64,000 bases of DNA from Cyanidium caldarium (lineage: Eukaryota > Rhodophyta > Bangiophyceae > Cyanidiales > Cyanidiaceae), in assembly GCA_026184775.1 (NCBI GenBank), contig JANCYW010000005.1, positions 272,501 through 336,500 on the forward strand. The letters are read 5' to 3'. Shown one piece after another: positions 35,538-44,155 of this stretch. How positions within the stretch are numbered: position 1 is the first letter of the stretch; the number at the start of each line of letters is the position of its first letter. Position numbers and translations under genes: made by a program. Under the pieces are notes generated by a model. That model was given only the letters and a program-made list of their open reading frames with translations. It did no database searches and was not told the DNA's origin.

Positions 35538-36578
35538 CTAGGAGGTGTGGGCGCGATGATGCGGAAACCAGGTGTGCCAGTGTCGCTTCGCGTCGGCGTA
35601 GAGGACGGCATCGGCCGAGTGGGCGGATGGCAACGCCGGCCGATGCAGGAAACGGTGCAGTGCGGCGGCCGTGGCGCGACCGCTGGCGTCGCCAACGTCC
35701 CGCAATGACTGTTCGGAAAAGTGGAGCAGCGGAGACCGGTTCATCGCCGCGGAGGATGTCGCAGCGGCGGCTTTCTTTTCGCCAATGCCGGGTACGAGCG
35801 CCAGCGCGCGCTGCCATCGAGTGATCGACGACGACGACAACGACGACGACGACGACGCTCCCCGCATCGGATGCCTTGGCGGCAGCTCATCGATATCAGA
35901 TGGGGGGATGTCGTAGGCGGCGCGTCGGATGAACTCGACGCTGCCGCGGACATCGGCGACGAAATGGACGCGCAGCGCATCCGCAGACGCTCCACCGGGA
36001 TGCGTCGCCCCCGAGACGTCATTTTCCAAACCGGCGGCGTGAAACTGCTCCAACAGACGGGACTGGAGATGCTGCCAGGCCGCCCGTTGTCGCGCTTGTT
36101 GCTGCTGCAGGCGGTATCGGCGCCGCTCCGGCGTCGATGCACCGGACGAAGCGTCGACTTGGAAATGGCCAGAGTCGATCAGCGGCTCGTGATTGGTGCA
36201 CGGATAGCACTCGACCAGCACCACTTTGGTGCGCGCCGCTGCGCCCCTCGACGGCGGCGACGGCGACGACGACGACGACGCTCCCGAAGAGGTCGACGCC
36301 GGCTCCCCGACACGTCCAACGCTTGGCGATAAAAACGCGGCCACGCGCCGACACCACCCGTCCGTCGCGTCATCGGCCAGCGCCAACACCTCTTCCGCAC
36401 CCACGTACAGTACGCTCAGACGGCTCGCGGCTATCCACACGTCGCTGCCGTCCAGGCCGGACGGCATGTCGGCGAGCACGCGCACCTCCACCCGGCGGCC
36501 CTTGACGTCAGCCACCAAGCCATCCTCCAGTGCACTGCCCACCAGCCGTTCACTCAGTAACACGTACTTGACCGCCAT
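35538..36578 (-). CDS. FAAP24-like protein (XPF-type pseudonuclease with helix-hairpin-helix)
   Basis: FAAP24 partners FANCM and helps it bind branched DNA. This 346-residue protein begins VKYVLLSERLVGSALEDGLV, close to FAAP24 'vpLGhIVaNEkWRGSqLa', and continues with an inactive nuclease-like core: DVWIAASRLSVLYVGAEEVL and TKVVLVECYPCTNHEPL. The C-terminal ~100 residues contain a helix-hairpin-helix (RWQRALALVPGIGEKKAAA). Two Ser-rich runs (residues ~105-125 and ~235-245) are inserted. A short Gln-rich coil lies between. The match is by layout and scattered residues, so other XPF-family members such as EME1/MMS4 remain possible. The start is the ATG nearest the fold, 221 bases from the divergent FCP1 gene. 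Confidence 0.55.
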   Translation of the reverse strand: MAVKYVLLSERLVGSALEDGLVADVKGRRVEVRVLADMPSGLDGSDVWIAASRLSVLYVGAEEVLALADDATDGWCRRVAAFLSPSVGRVGEPASTSSGASSSSSPSPPSRGAAARTKVVLVECYPCTNHEPLIDSGHFQVDASSGASTPERRRYRLQQQQARQRAAWQHLQSRLLEQFHAAGLENDVSGATHPGGASADALRVHFVADVRGSVEFIRRAAYDIPPSDIDELPPRHPMRGASSSSSLSSSSITRWQRALALVPGIGEKKAAAATSSAAMNRSPLLHFSEQSLRDVGDASGRATAAALHRFLHRPALPSAHSADAVLYADAKRHWHTWFPHHRAHTS

Positions 36579-36799
36579 GAGGAGCGGATGCAACCGGAGT
36601 GTGCTGCCGAGGGAAAGGCTCCACACCACGAGGCGGCGACGCGCCGCAACAGCAACCGCGCGGGGTGCCGTGGCTTGGGCGCGCGCCCGACATCGCGGCT
36701 GCCGCTGCCGTCGTCTCGGCGTTGCGCACGCGGCAGACCGTGTGGCCGGTGAGCCGACGCCGGCGCCCGGTGCGCGCGGGACCGACGCGTCGGCTGCGT

Positions 36800-39700
36800 A
36801 TGGATAACGATGACGTCGCTGGTGATGGGTGGGAGGTGGCGGTGGTGCGGACGCCGATCGACGCTGCGGTCGCGGACGGGCAGGCCGCGGTGGACGGTGC
36901 GCTGGTAGGGGCTGCTCGGTTTGCGGCGGGCAAAGAGCACACGACGGTTGCGTCGTCTGCAGGAGAGCGCGCTGTGGGACTGGCGCGCGGCGGCAACCGA
37001 GCCGCGCTCCCGTTCTACGTGGTCTCGCGGTGGTTGGTGGAGGAGGGCGCGGCGGTGGCCAAGGGTCAGCCGGTGGCGGAGCTGGTGCGCGTGGCGCATC
37101 GGGTGGTGGATTCTGGGGTCGATGAATCGGCGGCGCCAGCACCTGGAGTCGATGCCGCGGATGGCCGTTTGTCGGCAGCCGCCCGCGGCGGTGCAACACG
37201 CTCCGGTGGAGCGTCCGGCTGGGCACTGGGTCGAGTACAGCTGGCGGCGGCGTGTTCGGGGCGTGTGCGGCGCCTGCTGGTGCCGGCGCACGAGCGGGCC
37301 TCGCAGTTGGCCCGTCGATGGCTCGACGGCGACGGCGTGCACGCTGCCGCCGAGGCGGTCACGCAGCTGCTGACGCAACTGCCGCTGCCGTCGCACATCG
37401 AGCCGGGCGCGGCCATCGCCGAGATCGAGTACTGCCCACACGATCTGCAGTATCGCGGGATATGCACCTTGTGCGGGCAGGAGATTCGCGCCGACGACGA
37501 CACACCGCCCTCTGCGGCGCATGCCCTGCTGGAGAATATCGACGAGGCGGCGTTGGCGGAGCGTCAGGCGGCGGCGGCGGCCGCATACGGCGACGGCGAC
37601 AGCGGGAGGCGCGGGCCCGACCGACTGGATGTCGGTGGACGATCGACGGTGCCGCCGAGTCGGTTGCACGTGCCGCTGGCCTACCAGAGCCAGCACCTGA
37701 CGGTGAATTACCGCACCGCGGAACGACTGGAGGAGGAGAATGCCCGGCGGCTGGTGGCACAGCGCAAGTTGTCACTGGTGCTCGACCTCGACCACACCTT
37801 GCTGCACGCCACCGACGACCCGCGAGCGACGGAGGCGTTGCGGGGCCTGGCGTGCATGCTGCAGGCGGATGAGCCACTGGGAGTGCTCGAGGCGTTTCGG
37901 GATATGTTGCCCGAGGCGGTCTCGAAGGATGCCCATTCGAAACCGAGCACGGCAGCAGAGACGGACCGGGCATCTTCTCCGTCGTCGACCGCCGCGGTTG
38001 AGGCACCGGCGCCAGCCGCTGAGGAGGCGGCGTTGCAGCGCCTGCTGCAACATCTGGGCATATTCTCTTTCCAGCTGCTGCCATCTCTGCCGAACACACC
38101 GCCGGAGGCGGTAGCTGCAGCTCCGGTGGCCGCACTCCCGCTCGACTCGACGCCGATTACGTACTACATCAAACTGCGCCCGGGCTTGCAGCAGTTTCTG
38201 CAGCGCTTGGCGCCGCTCTTCGAACTGCACATCTACACGATGGGCTCGCGGCCGTACGCGGACCGGGTGGCGTCGATGATCGACCCGGACAAGCAGCTGT
38301 TTCAGGGGCGCATCACCTCGCGCGACGACTTTGCGGACGGCCGCCTGAACCAGAAGAACCTCAAACACGTGTTTCCGTGCGACGACTCCATGGTGCTGGT
38401 GGTGGACGACCGCGAGGACGTGTGGGTGGGTGGGGAAGCGGCGACGGCGGCCGGGGCGCCGGCTTTCCCCAATCTGATCAGAGCGCGGCCGTACTACTTT
38501 TTTCGCGGCCTGGAGGAGGCGTACCAGCGCACGACGGTCACCGCGGCGACGGCGACGGCGGCATCTCCGGGAGAGATGTCCGCGGCCGACGCTGTTGATG
38601 CCGTGGGCGGCGCGGAGATGCGCGATGCAATGACGGTGCCGCAGCGATTGCGGGTGTGGTTTGCGGCCGACCGCGCCGACCGAGAGCATCTGACGCGCTT
38701 GTACGAGCTGTTGCGGGAGTGTCATCGCCGTTTTTTTGTCGAGTGCGACCGAGCAATGGGGATGGCGGAGGCGGCCGACGGTGGCCGAGAGGGGCAGGAG
38801 ACGGTTGCGCCTCATCTTCGCGCGGATGACGAGTCGTCTGCAACCGCTGCCGCTGCGGATGCCGACGAGACCGCAGTCACGGCGGCAGCGGCGATGGTGC
38901 CCGAACCAGGCGGCGACAGCATGCGGCGCGAAACCTCGCCCGCCGTTTCCTCCGTCGCGCCGGTCGCCTCCAGTATGTCGTCGGTGTTTGGCAAGGAGGC
39001 ATCCACGGAGCCGGAATCGCCGACGGCGTGGGGGGCGCAGGGTGACACGCTGGGCGGAGACACTGAGGCGGCGGCGGCGGCGGCGGCGGCGACGGCCTCG
39101 CCGCGCATCGTTGTAGCGTTGGCGCAAGCGGACTTGGGCGGCCCCACCCGGGAGGCGATACGCACCACGGTGGCGGACGGGGCGATGGCGGCGACTCCAG
39201 CGGTGCAGCCGACGGGAGAGGCGGCAGCGGCAGCATGCGGCAGCGTATTGCCGCGCCACGGCCAGCGCCCCGATGCGACTGCCGTGCCCTTTGCGGGCGG
39301 GGACGGCTCACTGGCCGGCCGCCTCGCGTCGGGCGCCACCGCCGTGGTGACTGCCACGAGGCTCCGGGCGACGGCACCACAGCGCCACGCGCTCGACGGC
39401 AACGAGTCCATGGTGTGTCACTGCGGGTCGGCGCGAGACAACACGCTGCGTCAGACGATGGCCGGCGCGGTGCCGCGACCGCCACTGCACGCCGCGGTGT
39501 TGCCGTCGTCGGGTGGCGACTGCCCGATCAGCATTCTGGGGACGGACGGCGCTGGCGACAGCGAGCTGTTGCTGCTGCGGCGGCGGTTGGATCGATCGCA
39601 GAGCGTGGCCATCGCCGAGGGATGTAGTGTGCGCGCTATCGGTTACGGCGAGGGCGTTGTTGAGGAAGAAGAGGAGACGACGGCTCTCGGTCTGCGAGAC

Positions 39701-41476
39701 AGCGTGGAGCTGGACAGTGTGGGCGAGCCGTCGCCGTCGCCGGCGCCATCGTTCCGCCCGATCGAGTGGGATCGCCAAAGCGAGGTGCACGCCGAGCATG
39801 GTGACGAACTGCCGCTGCGCCCAGTGTGCGAGGAGGTGGAGGCGGCGAGCGACGGGATGGTGAGCGACCGGCCGTCGTTGCGGCAGCGGGCGATCCAGCG
39901 GGAGATGCGGGCCGACGGCGGTGTGGTAATGGAGGTGGGGGCGCGCGGCGAGCCGATGAACAAGCGCAGTCGACTTGAGGCGTCGACGACCCGCCAGCCC
40001 GAGGAGGATGCGTGGTCGTCAACGTCATCTTCGTCGGTGCCCACGGTGGCGGCCGTGCGTCGCGGCAGGGCCGGACGAGGCGGCGGCCGTCGCCGGCGCC
40101 AACCGCGACGACGACAGCCACCGCGGCGGCATCGTCGCTCGGCGGAGCTGGACGGCAGCGGCTCGGACTCGACTACACTGGCCACCGTCGGCAGCGCGGT
40201 GGTGCCGTCGTCGCCGCCGCCGCTGCCGCCGCCGCCGCGACAACCTCTGCGTCGCAGTGCGCGTGTGCTGGCGTCCAAGAGGGCGGCGGTGGAGCGGCGA
40301 CCGGTCGACGATAGTGGAGACGCGAAGCGAGACGGTAGGTGCGCTGCCGCTGCCGCCGCCAAAGAGATCGTCGCCGGCGCCGCGGCGACTTCTCCGCGCG
40401 CGCCCCGTCACTTGAGCGCCGCGTTCATCGCGCCCGAGGTGGACGCAGCGTCGGTATCGCGGGCTGGTGGACGTTCCGCCTCGCCTTCCGGCTGGCCGGC
40501 ATCGCCGCACTCGGTGCACGAGGCTGAGGAGGCGCCCCGACGCACATCGAACGTCGAGCATCCGCCGCAAGCAGAGGCTCAGCAACTACAGCACCCGTCT
40601 CAGCGACGCCCGCGACGATTGGCGCGTCGCTCGGATGCGGCCCTGCCGCCCGAAACCAGCGCCGACGCAGCTTCAACAGCCGCTGCGGCTGCAACCGCAC
40701 CCGCTCGCCGCCGCCCGACAGCGCCCCTATCCCGCACCGCCGCCCCTTGGACACCGCGCCGGCGATGGCGGCCACCGGCGAACGTGAAAGTGATCATGGC
40801 CACCCTGCGCGGCAGCGTGCTGGCCGGCTGTCACCTGTGCTTTTCGGGCGTGATGGCGCGCACCGGCGGCGTGCAGCCGGAGGAGCATGAGCTGTGGCGT
40901 CTGGCGGTGCGTCACGGCGCCACCTGCTATCGCGAGCTGGTGCCCGAGGTGACGCACCTGGTGGTGGACGCGGAGCGCGGTCGGGACACCGCCAAGACGC
41001 ACGCAGCGCGACGGATGGGCGGCGTGTTCGTGGTGCGCACCGAGTGGTTGTGGCATAGTCTGGAGGAGGTGCGGCGGGAGAGCGAGATCGACTGGACTCT
41101 GGACGAGGACGAGGAGGAGCGGGTATCGGGCGATGTGCATGCGACGACGACGACGACGACGACCGACGCGTCACCATCGGCGACGGCGGACAACGACAAG
41201 CGGAGACGCTTTAAGGCGTGGCTAGGCGTGGAGCGGGTGCCGTCTGGCGAGTCGGAAGCGGCGTATGTGCTGCGACGGTATCGTGAACACATGAGCGTGC
41301 TGCGGGCGCAGCGACTGCAGTCGGCGCACGGCGAGCGGGAGGATGGGAGAGGGACGAAGGTGGCAGAGTTCACCCGGTCACCACCACCACCACCACCATT
41401 TTCCGATACGGCAGCCGCGGACGACGACCTGCTCGAGTCGGAGTTGCGCGCGCAACTCGGCGACGGTGCGCCCTAA
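36800..41476 (+). CDS. FCP1: RNA polymerase II CTD phosphatase FCP1, enlarged
   Basis: FCP1 removes phosphate from the polymerase C-terminal repeats so the enzyme can be recycled. This 1558-residue form has three recognisable parts. Residues ~70-230 contain a biotinyl/lipoyl-like block (SRWLVEEGAAVAKGQPVAEL) and a zinc-like YCPHDLQYRGICTLCG motif. Residues ~320-600 are the phosphatase: LVLDLDHTLLHAT with the catalytic DLDHT, IKLRPGLQQFL, LHIYTMGSRPYA, LFQGRITSRDD, LVVDDREDVW. A BRCT domain lies at ~1334-1425 (HLCFSGVM, HLVVDAER, VVRTEWLWHSLEE). Between phosphatase and BRCT are about 700 residues of Ala/Arg/Ser/Glu-rich sequence, making the protein ~600 residues longer than human FCP1. Start at the first ATG. 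Confidence 0.95.
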   Translation: MDNDDVAGDGWEVAVVRTPIDAAVADGQAAVDGALVGAARFAAGKEHTTVASSAGERAVGLARGGNRAALPFYVVSRWLVEEGAAVAKGQPVAELVRVAHRVVDSGVDESAAPAPGVDAADGRLSAAARGGATRSGGASGWALGRVQLAAACSGRVRRLLVPAHERASQLARRWLDGDGVHAAAEAVTQLLTQLPLPSHIEPGAAIAEIEYCPHDLQYRGICTLCGQEIRADDDTPPSAAHALLENIDEAALAERQAAAAAAYGDGDSGRRGPDRLDVGGRSTVPPSRLHVPLAYQSQHLTVNYRTAERLEEENARRLVAQRKLSLVLDLDHTLLHATDDPRATEALRGLACMLQADEPLGVLEAFRDMLPEAVSKDAHSKPSTAAETDRASSPSSTAAVEAPAPAAEEAALQRLLQHLGIFSFQLLPSLPNTPPEAVAAAPVAALPLDSTPITYYIKLRPGLQQFLQRLAPLFELHIYTMGSRPYADRVASMIDPDKQLFQGRITSRDDFADGRLNQKNLKHVFPCDDSMVLVVDDREDVWVGGEAATAAGAPAFPNLIRARPYYFFRGLEEAYQRTTVTAATATAASPGEMSAADAVDAVGGAEMRDAMTVPQRLRVWFAADRADREHLTRLYELLRECHRRFFVECDRAMGMAEAADGGREGQETVAPHLRADDESSATAAAADADETAVTAAAAMVPEPGGDSMRRETSPAVSSVAPVASSMSSVFGKEASTEPESPTAWGAQGDTLGGDTEAAAAAAAATASPRIVVALAQADLGGPTREAIRTTVADGAMAATPAVQPTGEAAAAACGSVLPRHGQRPDATAVPFAGGDGSLAGRLASGATAVVTATRLRATAPQRHALDGNESMVCHCGSARDNTLRQTMAGAVPRPPLHAAVLPSSGGDCPISILGTDGAGDSELLLLRRRLDRSQSVAIAEGCSVRAIGYGEGVVEEEEETTALGLRDSVELDSVGEPSPSPAPSFRPIEWDRQSEVHAEHGDELPLRPVCEEVEAASDGMVSDRPSLRQRAIQREMRADGGVVMEVGARGEPMNKRSRLEASTTRQPEEDAWSSTSSSSVPTVAAVRRGRAGRGGGRRRRQPRRRQPPRRHRRSAELDGSGSDSTTLATVGSAVVPSSPPPLPPPPRQPLRRSARVLASKRAAVERRPVDDSGDAKRDGRCAAAAAAKEIVAGAAATSPRAPRHLSAAFIAPEVDAASVSRAGGRSASPSGWPASPHSVHEAEEAPRRTSNVEHPPQAEAQQLQHPSQRRPRRLARRSDAALPPETSADAASTAAAAATAPARRRPTAPLSRTAAPWTPRRRWRPPANVKVIMATLRGSVLAGCHLCFSGVMARTGGVQPEEHELWRLAVRHGATCYRELVPEVTHLVVDAERGRDTAKTHAARRMGGVFVVRTEWLWHSLEEVRRESEIDWTLDEDEEERVSGDVHATTTTTTTDASPSATADNDKRRRFKAWLGVERVPSGESEAAYVLRRYREHMSVLRAQRLQSAHGEREDGRGTKVAEFTRSPPPPPPFSDTAAADDDLLESELRAQLGDGAP

Positions 41477-41598
41477 CCGTCACCGACGGGTGTGCGGAGG
41501 GCGCGTGCACCGAACCGGGAGATGCTGCTCGTGGCACCACCGATTACTCCCTAAATCTAACTATCCACTCTCCGCACGCTGCGCCCCCTCGCTCTCAG

Positions 41599-41958
41599 CT
41601 AATCCACCTTGACGGTGAGCAGCCCCTTGAAGCTACTCACGGGCACCAGCTCCACCTCGGTGTACATCGGCTCTTTGGCCTTCTCGGCGTCGTTCCGTTT
41701 GCGCAGTAACCGCACCCGGATGCGGAAAGGCGTCCCCCGTATACCCCGTTTCCAAATCTCCTTGTTCACTGGCTCGGTGATTCGCACGTCGGGAGTGCCC
41801 ATGGCGCGTCGGGCGAACTCGCGCACCGCCTTGATCGCCCGCGGCGCCCGCCGCTTGAAGCCCACGCGGCTCAGGTGCTTGTGCAGTTTGATGGTGTACT
41901 CGCGCGTCACCGCCGATTTCTCCGCCGCCGACGCCGCCACGCGTGTTGATTTTACCAT
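41599..41958 (-). CDS. RPL31: 60S ribosomal protein eL31
   Basis: The 119-residue protein fits cytosolic eL31 throughout: SAVTREYTIKLHKHLSRVGF, KRRAPRAIKAVREFARRAMG, VRITEPVNKEIWKRGIRG, PFRIRVRLLRKRN. It lies at the exit tunnel of the large subunit. Start MVKSTRVAAS is the only ATG that gives normal length. Convergent with FCP1, 122 bases apart. Confidence 0.97.
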   Translation of the reverse strand: MVKSTRVAASAAEKSAVTREYTIKLHKHLSRVGFKRRAPRAIKAVREFARRAMGTPDVRITEPVNKEIWKRGIRGTPFRIRVRLLRKRNDAEKAKEPMYTEVELVPVSSFKGLLTVKVD

Positions 41959-42147
41959 GACGGGCGGGACAGGACGGGATGAGAAGGGCGAAAAGGAGGT
42001 CGATGTCGCACGGAGACGCGTCGTGGGAGCGACAAGGGCGACACGGGGGGCGCGCGTCCGAGTCGGCCGTGCCGCGTCGCCGCGATCAGGATCCAGAATG
42101 AGACAATATGATTCCAAATTAGGTAATATTGTATACTTCGCGCAGGT

Positions 42148-42738
42148 TCACACGCATCCACCGCGTTGTGCGCGCCAGCACGCGCCGATGCATGCAGGCG
42201 CCTGTGCCGCCGACGACCACACCAGGAATCGATGCCGCCGCGTCAGGCGCACTGGTCGCCACGCGTGAAGAGGTGGTGATGGGGTTGCGGGTCGCTGTCC
42301 CAGTGTCTCTTGTTCCTCAATGCCGCGCTCACCAGGCGTCGGAGGTGGGACGCCTCTCAGTGGATCACCGATGGGCCTTTTCACAGTTTGTCCGCCAGCA
42401 TCCACTACATATGATGACTGGCGCGGTGTGCGCACGCCCTCCTTCTCAGGTATATCGCTCTCTTCCGCTTCCGCTCTTTTCCTCAACTCGTTCAGCGGGC
42501 GCAGCCGTCGCGGTTTGCTTGGCGGCGCCACCCGAAAGGTGTACCACGTCGACGACCACCACGGGGCTTCGGTGCCTTTCTCAGAAGCCGTCACGGATCG
42601 CCCCGCCTCCTCGTCGGGCGTCTCTCGCGCTGCGTCCAAGCCCCGCACCGCCCGCAGTGCCGATAACAAGCGTTCCAAGCGCTCCAACTCGTCTTCCGGC
42701 TCTTCATCGGTAACCCGCCTTCGAGGCGATGGCCGCAT
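42148..42738 (-). CDS. Uncharacterised protein, strand uncertain
   Basis: I do not recognise this 196-residue reading. Its sequence is polar with a short amphipathic helix (ELERLERLLSALRAVRGL), a segment TWYTFRVAPPSKPRRLRPL and a Pro/Gly-rich stretch (DPLRGVPPPTPGERG); the end is basic with several Cys. It lies 190 bases upstream of eL31 on the same strand. The opposite strand has a comparable frame from 42320 to 42865 starting with a true ATG (180 residues, Ser/Arg-rich, basic motif SADNKRSKRSNSSS). Codon choice does not settle which is real, and both could be chance. Confidence 0.3.
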   Translation of the reverse strand: MRPSPRRRVTDEEPEDELERLERLLSALRAVRGLDAARETPDEEAGRSVTASEKGTEAPWWSSTWYTFRVAPPSKPRRLRPLNELRKRAEAEESDIPEKEGVRTPRQSSYVVDAGGQTVKRPIGDPLRGVPPPTPGERGIEEQETLGQRPATPSPPLHAWRPVRLTRRHRFLVWSSAAQAPACIGACWRAQRGGCV

Positions 42739-43084
42739 TCCACCGGCACCGTTTTCCGAGACGGCTTCACGCAAGCGCCAACGTCTTCTCGGCAACGGGC
42801 GTCAGAGCGGACGGAACCCGCTGCGCGCCGAAACGGTCACTCGCGCCATCGAGTCAGTCCCTTAGCCATTTTCCCTCCCGTTAGGGAGTCCCTACTGGGT
42901 TTTGGCGCGCGCTCCGCCCAGCACACGTTCGTGCCCGTATTCTCCGCGCGCGCCGCTGGACGTGCACGCGTTACCTCTGGCGTCTCTGCCGACCGAGGGC
43001 AATCTTCTGGCTACCGTGCGTGCACGCGTCGGGTCATTTCGTAATCGGGGGCACCGAACGACCGACGCTTTCCGGTGGCGTACG
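42739..43084. other. Spacer upstream of the methyltransferase gene
   Basis: A 346-base stretch that should carry the methyltransferase promoter. Its left part overlaps the end of the alternative plus-strand frame described for 42148-42738. Otherwise I see nothing. Confidence 0.45.
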
Positions 43085-43936
43085 ATGGACGCGCGGAACA
43101 CAGTTTGCTTCGTGGACAGCGGCGCTGCGGCGGTGGCCGGCGTCCGCTGCCGATCGATCGGCGCGTCGCGGTCCGCCACGCCGACGCCGCCGCTGCTGCA
43201 CGTGCGGGGTCGGCGCCGGTCAGCGCGCTGGCACATGAAACAAGTGAGTGATCCCAAAAAGTCGGCGGCTGTGCCTGCGGAGGAGGTCAAGGCGGGTGCC
43301 CAGGACGCCAAGGCGGGCGCCGACTCGGCGGTTTCGGGCCTGCGCGATATGGCCGACGAGGTGTGGCACCGGGTGGAGACGCTGCCGGACCGCGTGCGCG
43401 AGCGCATCGAGTCGTTTGACGCCAAGGCGTTCGCCGACGACTCGCTGGCGTTTTGGAAACAGGTGTGGAACAACACGATCACCGGCGAATGGTTCAACCG
43501 TGGCGAGTTGTACTTTGCGATTCAGCTCGGGCTGCTGCTGTTGATACTGCGCGATCCGGGTGCGTTGGATCCGCTGGTGGGGTTCGTGCTGGGGCCGGCC
43601 ACGCTCGCAGTGGGTCTGTACGTGGTCGTGCGGGGTATTGTGGATCTGGGGGCGGAGAATCTGGTGCCGTGGCTCAAGCCGCCCAACAGCGCCCGGCTCA
43701 AGACGGACGGGATGTACGCGCTGATGCGGCATCCGATCTACACCGGGGTGGTGTTGACTTCGCTCGGCTATTCGGCGGTGACGCACTCACCTGAGCGGCT
43801 GGTGCTGACGTGTGCGCTATTCTACTTTTTGACGCGGAAGGCGGCCGAGGAGGAAAAGTACCTGTTGGACAAGTTTGGCAAGGACTACGAGGCGTACGCG
43901 GCCACGGTCAAGGCGTTCATCCCCAAAGTTTTCTGA
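43085..43936 (+). CDS. Membrane methyltransferase of the ICMT/PEMT fold, probably plastid
   Basis: A 283-residue integral membrane protein. The first ~50 residues lack acids apart from two Asp and resemble a plastid leader (MDARNTVCFVDSG...). A soluble, Ala/Lys-rich segment (residues ~55-120) leads to four hydrophobic segments: ELYFAIQLGLLLLILR, LVGFVLGPATLAVGLYVVV, TGVVLTSLGYSAV and LVLTCALFYFLT. The family signature RHPIYTG and the ending EEEKYLLDKFGKDYEAY place it in the isoprenylcysteine/phospholipid methyltransferase superfamily, where these residues bind S-adenosylmethionine. Cyanobacterial and plastid members have unknown or lipid-quinone-related substrates. True Ste14 would be an ER protein without a leader. 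Confidence 0.75.
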   Translation: MDARNTVCFVDSGAAAVAGVRCRSIGASRSATPTPPLLHVRGRRRSARWHMKQVSDPKKSAAVPAEEVKAGAQDAKAGADSAVSGLRDMADEVWHRVETLPDRVRERIESFDAKAFADDSLAFWKQVWNNTITGEWFNRGELYFAIQLGLLLLILRDPGALDPLVGFVLGPATLAVGLYVVVRGIVDLGAENLVPWLKPPNSARLKTDGMYALMRHPIYTGVVLTSLGYSAVTHSPERLVLTCALFYFLTRKAAEEEKYLLDKFGKDYEAYAATVKAFIPKVF

Positions 43937-44155
43937 ACGGGTAGACGTGGCCGGGCCGCACGGAGGCTGGGAGAGGTGCGGGAGAAGAGCCGGGCACCGC
44001 CGCCGTTTCTCTACCCGGGCGCCGAATGCCGGATGGGTCCGCCGGCGCTCCACCGCGCCGCCGCATTCCATCGTCTCCGCGAAACACCGAGGGTGGGGGT
44101 CATAAAAACGAATCACGACCGCATGGCTCCTGACGCCTCACATCGCCGTTTCCCG

